A DNA stretch of 18,970 bases from an uncultured Eubacteriales bacterium. Lineage in GTDB: Bacteria > Bacillota > Clostridia > Oscillospirales > Oscillospiraceae. The position numbers and the translations under genes are program-made. The notes under the pieces were generated by a model, which was given only the letters and a program-made list of their open reading frames with translations, made no database searches and was not told the DNA's origin. This document shows positions 13,307 through 18,970 of this stretch, piece after piece. The stretch lies in assembly GCA_900553135.1 (NCBI GenBank), contig USCO01000029.1:1-18970 (forward strand), given 5' to 3'. Positions within the stretch are counted from its first letter, which is position 1; each line of letters starts with the position of its first letter.

Positions 13307-13978
13307 TCAGGCCCTCCGGCAAAGGCCCCGGCGCAGGCTGCCCGCCCACACCCCTATGCCGGAGCCCTCCAGGGCCCGGGCAAAGGCCTGGGCCGCCGCC
13401 CAGTCCTCCCGCTCCTCCACCTGATTGAGCAGCACCTGGCGGGCCAACCCCTCCCGGGCAATGGCCCTTGCCGCCAGCTCCGGGGTCACCAGGTCCTCCG
13501 GTGATGCTCCTGTCAGGGCGCAAAAGCGCTCCGGGCGGTGGACCACCTGGAGGATAGGCCGTCCAAAGCCCGAGGCCCCCACCACCAGGATGGTGTGTTG
13601 GCTCTCCGGGGGAATGACGGGCTCGTGAGGGGCGTGGGCCTTCAGGGGCAGATGCTTGGAGCCGTCCGCCTCCACCAGCACCCAGGGGGCCAGAGTCTGA
13701 AGCTGAGAAACAGGGAGAGCAGGGACGGTAAGCTTTCCCTTCTCGTCGGGCCGCCCCAGGCACACCACCCGCTCCCGCAAGAGGATCTCCCGCACCGGCT
13801 GTATTTCGTCCCCGGGGAGCAGGGGAATCCCCGGGAAGGGGAGCATGTGGGTGGTGGTGCACAAAATGACTGACCCGGGCAGCTCCCGGGCCAGGGTGGC
13901 CAGCAGGGTGGTTTTTCCCCCGCTGCCAATGACGGACAACACGCCCTCCCGGACGCCCAATTCCTGCCAAACCAACAC
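13307..13978 (-). CDS. yqeC: Selenium cofactor biosynthesis accessory protein YqeC
   Basis: A 223-residue protein of the YqeC family, an accessory factor tied by genome context to selenium-dependent molybdenum hydroxylases. It starts with a P-loop-like motif GSGGKTT (18-24), suggesting nucleotide binding. Other family features are CTTTHM (40-45), the VEADGSKHLPLKAH block (102-115) and VHRPERFCALTG (146-157). Its exact reaction is unknown to me. The start is GTG 13978 or TTG 13975: AAAGGAGG (13990-13983 on the minus strand) lies 4 bases before the GTG and 7 before the TTG, so the TTG is a real alternative. It points away from the other selenium genes, which begin 140 bases to the right. Confidence 0.9.
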   Translation of the reverse strand: MLVWQELGVREGVLSVIGSGGKTTLLATLARELPGSVILCTTTHMLPFPGIPLLPGDEIQPVREILLRERVVCLGRPDEKGKLTVPALPVSQLQTLAPWVLVEADGSKHLPLKAHAPHEPVIPPESQHTILVVGASGFGRPILQVVHRPERFCALTGASPEDLVTPELAARAIAREGLARQVLLNQVEEREDWAAAQAFARALEGSGIGVWAGSLRRGLCRRA

Positions 13979-14007
13979 ATCTCCTCCTTTTGCACGAAAC
14001 CCTTTTG

Positions 14008-14036
14008 TTGACGGAAAATGGAATTTATTCTATAAT
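14008..14036 (+). promoter_or_regulatory. Sigma-A promoter of the yedF-selD operon
   Basis: TTGACG (14008-14013), 17-base spacer, and a perfect TATAAT (14031-14036). Transcription would start near 14043. The leader begins with a possible hairpin, GATGGG (14047-14052) with CCCATC (14064-14069), whose role is unknown. Confidence 0.87.
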
Positions 14037-14071
14037 AAATTGTTCTGATGGGGGCAAAATTCTCCCATCCC

Positions 14072-14100
14072 ATTATAAAAGATTTTTTGAAACCATACAA
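14072..14100 (-). promoter_or_regulatory. Possible promoter for yqeC
   Basis: Reading on the minus strand: TTGTAT (14100-14095), 17-base spacer, and a perfect TATAAT (14077-14072). The -35 box is weak. Transcription would start near 14065 and run leftwards over the yedF promoter, so the two start regions would overlap head-on. Confidence 0.4.
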
Positions 14101-14118
14101 GGTAGGAGTGACGCAGCA

Positions 14119-14712
14119 ATGACGATCGACGCCCGAGGAAAAGCCTGTCCCCAGCCCGTGGTGCTGGCTCTGCACGCCCTGACGGAGCTGAAAGAAGGGG
14201 AGCTTCTGGAGGTTTGGGTGGACAACGACGCGGCGGTGGAAAACCTCAAGCGCATGGCCGCCCAGAAGGGCCGCCCCGCTTCGGTGCAGAAGGAGTCCGA
14301 TTTCTGGCGGGTCCAGATCGGGGAGGGGGCTCAGAGCGAGAGCGCACAGCCCGACTGCGGCTGCACCGTCATGGGGGCGGACGCCGTGGTGGCCATCGGC
14401 AGCGACACCATGGGCCGGGGCAGCGAGGAGCTGGGCCGCGCCCTGCTGAAAAGTTTCCTTTACGCCCTGGCCCAGCTGGAGACGCCTCCCCGCACCCTGC
14501 TGTTCTTCAACGGCGGCGCCCACTGGACGGTGGAGGGCAGCCCCGCTCTGGAGGACCTGCGGGACCTGGAGAGCCGGGGAACGGAGATTCTCACCTGCGG
14601 CACCTGTCTGGACTTCTACGGCCTGAAGGAGAAGCTGGCCGTGGGCAGCATCACCAACATGTACCGCATCGCCGAGATCCTCACCCAGGCCGACCGCTTG
14701 GTAAACCTGTGA
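14119..14712 (+). CDS. yedF: Selenium metabolism protein YedF
   Basis: A 197-residue protein of the YedF family. The N-terminal TusA/SirA-like domain (1-70) has the CPQP motif with C10, the position that carries persulfide in TusA. The C-terminal DsrE-like domain (about 85-197) has VVAIGSDTMGRGSEELG, a FFNGGA motif and CGTC (C160, C163). In many genomes yedF goes with selD, which suggests a role in delivering selenium or sulfur; that is inference from family context. ATG 14119 has AGGAG (14104-14108) 10 bases upstream. The frame opens earlier (13990) but that region is the promoter. The stop overlaps the GTG start of the next gene (GTGA). Confidence 0.93.
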   Translation: MTIDARGKACPQPVVLALHALTELKEGELLEVWVDNDAAVENLKRMAAQKGRPASVQKESDFWRVQIGEGAQSESAQPDCGCTVMGADAVVAIGSDTMGRGSEELGRALLKSFLYALAQLETPPRTLLFFNGGAHWTVEGSPALEDLRDLESRGTEILTCGTCLDFYGLKEKLAVGSITNMYRIAEILTQADRLVNL

Positions 14713-15842
14713 TCTACCTCAACAACGCCGCCACCACCCTGCAAAAGCCCCCCTGCGTGGTCCGGGCGGTGGTTCAGGCCATGGAGCACCAGGGCAGCTG
14801 CGCCCGGGGGAGCCACGCCAGCGAGATGTCCGCCGCCCGCACCGTCTTTCACACCCGGGAGACCCTGGCCCGGCTGTTTGGCTTCTCCCATCCCGAGCGG
14901 GTCATCTTTACCGCCAACGCCACCCAGGCTCTCAACGCCGCCCTGTGGGGCTTTCTGCGCCCCGGGGACCATGTCATCGCCACCGACTGGGACCACAACT
15001 CCGTTCTGCGGCCCCTTCACGCCCTGGCCCGGACTCATGGGGTAGAAGTGGACTTTCTCCCCGCCGACCGCCAGGGGCGGCTGCGGTATGACCTGCTGGA
15101 ATCCCTGGTGCGGCCAAACACCCGGATGCTGGTGGGCTCCCACGCCTCCAACCTGACGGGTAATCTGCTGGACCTCCAGCGCATGTCCGCCTTCGCAAAA
15201 AAACACGGCCTGGTGTTCCTCCTGGACGCCGCCCAGACGGCGGGATGCACCCCCATCGCCATGGAGGACATGGGGGTCCACCTGCTGGCCTTCACCGGGC
15301 ACAAGGGGCTCATGGGCCCTCAGGGCACCGGCGGGCTGTGCGTGGCTCCGGGCGTGGAGCTGCGGCCGCTCCTCTCCGGGGGCACGGGGGTGCGCTCCTT
15401 TGAGGAAGGGCAACCGGAGGAATACCCGGAGCATCTGGAGGCGGGCACCCTCAACGGCCACGGTCTGGCCGGACTGGGAGCGGCGGCCGGCTTCATTCTG
15501 GAGACCGGGGTGGACGCCATCCACGCCCACGAGCGGGCGCTGACGGAGCGCTTTGTCCGGAGGCTCCAGAGCATGGACGGCGTGACCCTTTACGGCGACT
15601 TCTCCGGAAACCGGGCCCCGGTAGTGGCCCTGAATCTGGAGGGCTGGGACCCGGCCGCTGCCGCCGATGAGTTGTCTGTACAGTACGACATCGCCGTGCG
15701 CCCCGGCATCCACTGCGCCCCCCGGATGCACCGGGCACTGGGCACCCAGGACAGGGGCTGCCTGCGCTTCTCCTTCGGCTGGTACACCACGGAAGATGAC
15801 ATTGACGCGGCCCTGGCTGCTTTGAAGGAGATGACAACATGA
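14709..15842 (+). CDS. Cysteine desulfurase-like PLP enzyme, EF2568 family
   Basis: A 377-residue class V aminotransferase-fold protein. It starts YLNNAATT (PLP enzyme N-terminal motif) and has DHNSVLRPL, DAAQTAG with the PLP-pairing D173, the Schiff-base lysine K199 in TGHKGLMGPQGTG, and C336 in RPGIHCAP, where the active-site cysteine of SufS-type desulfurases lies. The EF2568 family of cysteine desulfurases is found next to selD and yqeB; the likely job is to free selenium (or sulfur) from selenocysteine/cysteine as a persulfide or selenopersulfide. Substrate preference cannot be told from the sequence. GTG 14709 overlaps the yedF stop by four bases, so translation is probably coupled. The frame extends upstream to 14214 inside yedF, but that part is not coding. 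Confidence 0.92.
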   Translation: MIYLNNAATTLQKPPCVVRAVVQAMEHQGSCARGSHASEMSAARTVFHTRETLARLFGFSHPERVIFTANATQALNAALWGFLRPGDHVIATDWDHNSVLRPLHALARTHGVEVDFLPADRQGRLRYDLLESLVRPNTRMLVGSHASNLTGNLLDLQRMSAFAKKHGLVFLLDAAQTAGCTPIAMEDMGVHLLAFTGHKGLMGPQGTGGLCVAPGVELRPLLSGGTGVRSFEEGQPEEYPEHLEAGTLNGHGLAGLGAAAGFILETGVDAIHAHERALTERFVRRLQSMDGVTLYGDFSGNRAPVVALNLEGWDPAAAADELSVQYDIAVRPGIHCAPRMHRALGTQDRGCLRFSFGWYTTEDDIDAALAALKEMTT

Positions 15843-16066
15843 GGGCAAAAAAGCCCACCCTGGTCATCACCTTTCCCACCACCACCGCCGCCCTGGGCTG
15901 GGAGCGGACCTGCCAGGAGCGGGGCGTGCCCGGGCGGCTCATCCCCGTGCCCGTGACCATCACCGCCGACTGCGGCCTGGCCTGGGCCATGCCCCCGGGG
16001 GAGCGAGCGCGGCTTTCCGCGGTGGAAGAGCTGCCTTACTCCGCTTTGCTGGAGATGGAGCTGTAG
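15839..16066 (+). CDS. DUF3343 protein, putative Se/S carrier
   Basis: A 75-residue protein of the DUF3343 family, described as putative Se/S carrier-like. It has a beta-alpha-beta look (TLVITFPTTTAALGWER, then VPGRLIPVPVTI) and the conserved cysteine C45 in TADCGLAW. ATG overlaps the previous stop as ATGA, with AAGGAG (15825-15830) 8 bases upstream. Tight coupling to the desulfurase-like gene fits a role as acceptor of its sulfur or selenium, but this is inference. The family is small and its activity is unproven. Confidence 0.85.
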   Translation: MRAKKPTLVITFPTTTAALGWERTCQERGVPGRLIPVPVTITADCGLAWAMPPGERARLSAVEELPYSALLEMEL

Positions 16067-16067
16067 A

Positions 16068-16095
16068 GAATTAGGAATTAGGAGTTAGAAATTAG
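16068..16095 (+). repeat. Tandem 7-base repeat between DUF3343 and yqeB genes
   Basis: Four heptads in phase: GAATTAG (16068-16074), GAATTAG (16075-16081), GAGTTAG (16082-16088), AAATTAG (16089-16095), then GAATTTC. AT-rich within a GC-rich operon. A small hairpin follows, TGCGC (16104-16108) with GCGCA (16113-16117). Confidence 0.8.
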
Positions 16096-16103
16096 GAATT
16101 TCA

Positions 16104-16117
16104 TGCGCTGCGGCGCA
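16104..16117 (+). other. Short GC hairpin downstream of the heptad repeat
   Basis: TGCGC-TGCG-GCGCA forms a 5-bp stem with a 4-base loop. No T-run follows, so it is not a terminator. It may be part of the same dispersed element as the heptad repeat. Confidence 0.4.
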
Positions 16118-16140
16118 GATTCATATAGGGAGAGAAATCT

Positions 16141-16935
16141 ATGCTGGTCATCATTCGCGGCGCGGGAGACATTGCCTCGGGCATTGCCCTGCGCCTGTAC
16201 CGCGCTGGGATGCGCCTGGTGCTCACCGACTTGCCCGTGCCCACGGCGGTGCGGCGCACCGTCTGCTTCTCCGAGGCCATCCGCCTGGGGGAGGTCCAGG
16301 TGGAGGGGATCACCGCCCGCCTGGCTCACAACGCCCAGGAAGCCCTGGAGTGGACGAAACAGGGGATCGTCCCCGTGCTGGCTGACCCGGAAGGGAAGTG
16401 CATTGAAGAATTAAAGCCCGACGCCGTGGTGGACGCCATCCTGGCCAAGAAGAATCTGGGCACCCACATGGGCATGGCTCCGGCCGTGGTGGCAGTGGGG
16501 CCGGGCTTTACCGCCGGGGTGGACTGCCACGCGGCGGTGGAGACCATGCGGGGCCACACCCTGGGCCGGGTGCTGTACACCGGCTCTCCCATCCCAAACA
16601 CCGGCGTGCCGGGGAACATCGGGGGCTACACTGTGGAGCGGGTGCTGCGGGCCCCCGCCAGCGGAATTTTCAAGCCCTTTCTGGAGATCGGCGCCATGGT
16701 AAAGGCCGGGGACATCGCCGCCATGGTAGGGGAGACCCCCATGTACTGCACCATTGACGGGTGTCTGCGGGGGCTGCTCCAGGAAGGCATTGAAGTCTTT
16801 GAAGGTATGAAGAGCGGAGACATCGACCCCCGCTGCAAGCCCGACCACTGCCTGTGCGCCTCGGATAAAGCTTTGGCAGTAGGCGGCGGCGTGCTGGAGG
16901 CTCTGCTCCACCTCACCCGGGTATTGGAGGAATGA
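16141..16935 (+). CDS. yqeB: Selenium-dependent molybdenum hydroxylase system protein YqeB
   Basis: A 264-residue protein of the YqeB family, part of the selenium-dependent molybdenum hydroxylase maturation set. The N-terminus IIRGAGDIASGIALRL (4-19) resembles a Rossmann-type nucleotide-binding start. Further family features are AILAKKNLGTHMGMAP (99-114) and GPGFTAGVDCHAAVET (120-135). Residues about 171-198 (APASGIFKPFLEIGAM...) read like a biotinyl/lipoyl-type half-barrel, and a cysteine-rich end follows (C232, C237, C239). Its exact reaction is not known to me. ATG 16141 has an AGGGAGAG SD 6-7 bases upstream. The stop overlaps an ATG of selD (ATGA), though the true selD start is probably 6 bases further. 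Confidence 0.91.
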   Translation: MLVIIRGAGDIASGIALRLYRAGMRLVLTDLPVPTAVRRTVCFSEAIRLGEVQVEGITARLAHNAQEALEWTKQGIVPVLADPEGKCIEELKPDAVVDAILAKKNLGTHMGMAPAVVAVGPGFTAGVDCHAAVETMRGHTLGRVLYTGSPIPNTGVPGNIGGYTVERVLRAPASGIFKPFLEIGAMVKAGDIAAMVGETPMYCTIDGCLRGLLQEGIEVFEGMKSGDIDPRCKPDHCLCASDKALAVGGGVLEALLHLTRVLEE

Positions 16936-16937
16936 CC

Positions 16938-17978
16938 ATGGACGAGATCAAGCTGACCAAGCTGGCCGAGTGCGCCGGATGCGGGGCCAAGGTTGGAGCG
17001 GGAGAGCTGAGTAAGCTGCTGGAGGGCCTGAAGGTCCGCCAGGACCCCAACCTGCTGGTTGGCTACGACCGCAGCGACGACGCCTCGGTGTACAAGCTGT
17101 CCGACGAGCTGGCTCTGGTGCAGACGGTGGACTTCTTTCCCCCCATTGCCGATGACCCCTATACCTTTGGGGCCATCGCCGCGGCCAACGCCCTGTCCGA
17201 CGTGTACGCCATGGGCGGGGAGCCCAAGCTGGCCCTCAACGTCATGGCAGTGCCCGAGGACATGCCCAAGGAGGCGGTCCACGCCATTCTGCGGGGCGGC
17301 TACGAGAAGGCCTACGAGGCGGGGGCCATCATCACTGGGGGCCACAGCATCTACGACAAGGAACCCAAGTACGGCATGGCGGTCACTGGGTTTGTCCATC
17401 CCGACAAGCTCCTGACCAACTCCGGGGCCCAGCCCGGGGACCTCCTCATCTACACCAAGCCCGTAGGCATCGGGGTACTCACCGCCGGGATCAAGGGCCA
17501 ACTCACCGATGAGGAGACAAGGAAATTTGCCGAGGGCCTGATGATGACCCTCAGCAAGTACGCCCGAGATATTATGGTAAACTACAGAGTCCACGCCTGC
17601 ACCGACGTTACCGGCTTCGGCATGCTGGGCCATCTGCTTGAAATGGCTCAGGGGAGCGGGGCTGAGATTCACCTGGACCTGTCCGGCATCTCCTTCATCC
17701 CCCAAGCCCTGGAGCTGGCCCGTCTGGGCGTGCTGCCCGCCGGGGTGTACCGCAACCGCCACTTCGCCCAGGACTGGGTGGAGGCGGGGGAGACCGAGCT
17801 GGCCCTTCAGGACCTCCTGTACGACCCCCAGACCTCGGGCGGCCTGATGATGGCCGTCCACCCGGAGGACGCCCCGGCCCTGCTGGAAGAGCTGCGCCGG
17901 GACAAGCGGGTGCCTGCCCCCCAGCTGGTGGGCCGGGTGGCCCCCTACGAAGACGGCAAGCGCATTTACTTGCATTAG
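16938..17978 (+). CDS. selD: Selenophosphate synthetase SelD
   Basis: A 346-residue enzyme making selenophosphate from selenide and ATP (also AMP and phosphate). The N-terminal catalytic loop ECAGCGAK holds C15 and K18, matching E. coli Cys17 and Lys20; the second E. coli cysteine is replaced by alanine (A17). Cys, not selenocysteine, fills the catalytic site (codon TGC). Other motifs: VQTVDFFPPIADDPYTFG, AANALSDVYAMGG, TGGHS, TDVTGFGMLGHL and DPQTSGGL (ATP and metal binding in the AIRS/PurM fold). ATG 16938 is chosen over ATG 16932 because GGAGG (16926-16930) gives 7 bases spacing to 16938 and only one base to 16932. It overlaps or follows yqeB closely and leads directly into the XdhC-family gene. 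Confidence 0.97.
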   Translation: MDEIKLTKLAECAGCGAKVGAGELSKLLEGLKVRQDPNLLVGYDRSDDASVYKLSDELALVQTVDFFPPIADDPYTFGAIAAANALSDVYAMGGEPKLALNVMAVPEDMPKEAVHAILRGGYEKAYEAGAIITGGHSIYDKEPKYGMAVTGFVHPDKLLTNSGAQPGDLLIYTKPVGIGVLTAGIKGQLTDEETRKFAEGLMMTLSKYARDIMVNYRVHACTDVTGFGMLGHLLEMAQGSGAEIHLDLSGISFIPQALELARLGVLPAGVYRNRHFAQDWVEAGETELALQDLLYDPQTSGGLMMAVHPEDAPALLEELRRDKRVPAPQLVGRVAPYEDGKRIYLH

Positions 17979-17987
17979 GAGGAAATC

Positions 17988-18970
17988 ATGACCGATTACA
18001 CCTTTTTCTCCGCTCTTTTGGACTGTGTCCGCCAGGGCGGCACGCTGGTCCTGTGTACCGTGGTAGACAGCGCGGGCTCCGCGCCCCGGGGGGCAGGTGC
18101 CCGCATGGCCCTGCTGCCTGACGGCGCCTGGCTGGGCACCGTAGGGGGCGGCGCGGTGGAGCACCTGGTCCAGGAGCGCGCCGCCCAGGTCCTGGCCGGA
18201 ACGGCTCAGAGCGGCCTGGTGCACCACTCCCTGGGGGGCGAGGGGAGCTCCACGGGCATGGTGTGCGGCGGGGCGGTGACGGTGTGCATCCAGTCTCTGG
18301 GGCCCCAGCAGCTGTCCCAGCTGGAGCGTCTCGTGGACTTTCTGAAAAGTGGAACTCCTTGCCTGCTGTTGCTGGACAAGGTCAACGAGGCTCCCGGATT
18401 TTCCGTCTATGGGGAAGGGGAGACCCCGTCTGACCTCTCCGCCCGGCCCCAGACCGCGCCCCTTCTGGAGGAGGACATGTACACCGAACCCATGGGCCAG
18501 GACGGGGTCCTCTACCTCTTCGGCGGGGGACATGTGGGCCAGGCCCTGGCTCCCATGCTGGCCCAGGTGGGCTTTCGTGTGGTGGTCTTTGACAGCCGGG
18601 AGGAGCTGGCCCGGCCGGAGCGCTTTCCCGGGGCGGAGCAGGTGGTGCGCGGCTCCTTTGACCGCATCGGAGAGCAGGTGCAGCTGACTTCCCGGGACTA
18701 CGCGGTGGTCATGACTCCGGGGCACCGAAACGACCTGGAGGTGCTGTGCCAGGTGCTGGATCAGAACCCCTACTATGTGGGGTGCATGGGCAGCCGCAGA
18801 AAGCGGGCTTTCCTCCGGGAAGAGCTGGCTCGCCGCGGCTTCTCCCAGGCTCAAATGGACGCCATCCACCTGCCCATCGGGCTGGACATCGGCGGGGAGA
18901 CCCCGGCGGAGATCGCCGTCAGCGTCACCGCCCAGCTCATCCAGGTGCGCTCCGGCCGCCTGGGCCGCCG
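17988..18970 (+). CDS. XdhC/CoxI family protein, selenium-dependent hydroxylase system (3' truncated)
   Basis: 327 residues are visible before the window ends; the family is about this long, so little is missing. N-terminal XdhC/CoxI domain: SAGSAPRGAGARMALL and GTVGGGAVEH (about 28-63), GMVCGGAVTV (about 87-96). C-terminal Rossmann-type domain: FGGGHVGQALAP (about 181-192), MTPGHRNDLEVL, YYVGCMGSRRKR and PIGLDIGGETPAEIAVS. XdhC proteins insert or modify the molybdenum cofactor for xanthine dehydrogenase-type hydroxylases; the version linked to selD (EF2563 family) is thought to act on the selenium form. ATG 17988 has AGGAGG (17977-17982) 5 bases upstream, overlapping the selD stop. The frame has no stop up to the last base. 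Confidence 0.93.
   Translation, partial: MTDYTFFSALLDCVRQGGTLVLCTVVDSAGSAPRGAGARMALLPDGAWLGTVGGGAVEHLVQERAAQVLAGTAQSGLVHHSLGGEGSSTGMVCGGAVTVCIQSLGPQQLSQLERLVDFLKSGTPCLLLLDKVNEAPGFSVYGEGETPSDLSARPQTAPLLEEDMYTEPMGQDGVLYLFGGGHVGQALAPMLAQVGFRVVVFDSREELARPERFPGAEQVVRGSFDRIGEQVQLTSRDYAVVMTPGHRNDLEVLCQVLDQNPYYVGCMGSRRKRAFLREELARRGFSQAQMDAIHLPIGLDIGGETPAEIAVSVTAQLIQVRSGRLGR

Noticed and set aside
16932..16937. ATG 16932 as the selD start
   Set aside because: The GGAGG is only one base away, too close to be used; ATG 16938 has 7 bases spacing.
16968..16991. Possible selenocysteine at the SelD catalytic site
   Set aside because: The codon is TGC, and no in-frame TGA occurs in the gene before its TAG stop.
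16626..18869. A 747-codon minus-strand open frame opposite yqeB, selD and the XdhC-family gene
   Set aside because: Same cause: GC-rich antisense of well-identified genes, no recognisable domain.

Overview
The window looks like a chromosomal segment of a GC-rich, anaerobic, spore-forming Clostridia member, probably Oscillospirales (Flavonifractor/Lawsonibacter/Pseudoflavonifractor-like). This is inferred from high GC with strong third-position GC bias, a YunB sporulation protein, clean AGGAGG ribosome binding sites, a class F-type flavodiiron fusion, an FMN riboswitch over a Bacillus-type rib operon, and the selenium-dependent molybdenum hydroxylase accessory set. I saw no transposase, integrase, tRNA, rRNA or CRISPR.

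Left part (1-5660): the 3' end of a methionine gamma-lyase/aluminium-resistance family PLP enzyme, yunB (sporulation) whose TTG start lies in a 12-bp inverted repeat, ligA (NAD-dependent DNA ligase), an EamA/DMT permease behind an extended -10 promoter, and a DUF362 protein with two [4Fe-4S] ferredoxin motifs.

Middle (5661-8677): one 921-residue oxygen/NO-detoxifying protein with its own promoter and terminator. It fuses a diiron beta-lactamase-fold domain, a flavodoxin domain, three tandem short rubredoxin-like modules and an FAD/NAD(P)H rubredoxin-reductase domain, so the whole electron path from NADH to the diiron site would lie in one chain.

Riboflavin operon (8755-13262): sigma-A promoter, FMN riboswitch, two tandem terminator hairpins, then ribD, ribE, ribBA, ribH and a HAD phosphatase two bases after ribH, closed by a strong terminator. 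The HAD enzyme is a good candidate for the dephosphorylation step between RibD and RibH, for which no other gene is seen here.

Selenium locus (13307-18970): yqeC faces left; facing right are yedF, an EF2568-family cysteine desulfurase-like enzyme, a DUF3343 small carrier, yqeB, selD and an XdhC-family protein cut by the window end. Most junctions overlap or nearly touch. The set matches the known selenium-dependent molybdenum hydroxylase maturation system: the desulfurase-like enzyme, YedF and DUF3343 could mobilise and carry selenium, SelD makes selenophosphate, and YqeB/YqeC/XdhC act on the labile-selenium molybdenum cofactor. No SelA, SelB, tRNA-Sec or hydroxylase structural gene is in the window, so which selenium use SelD serves cannot be decided here.
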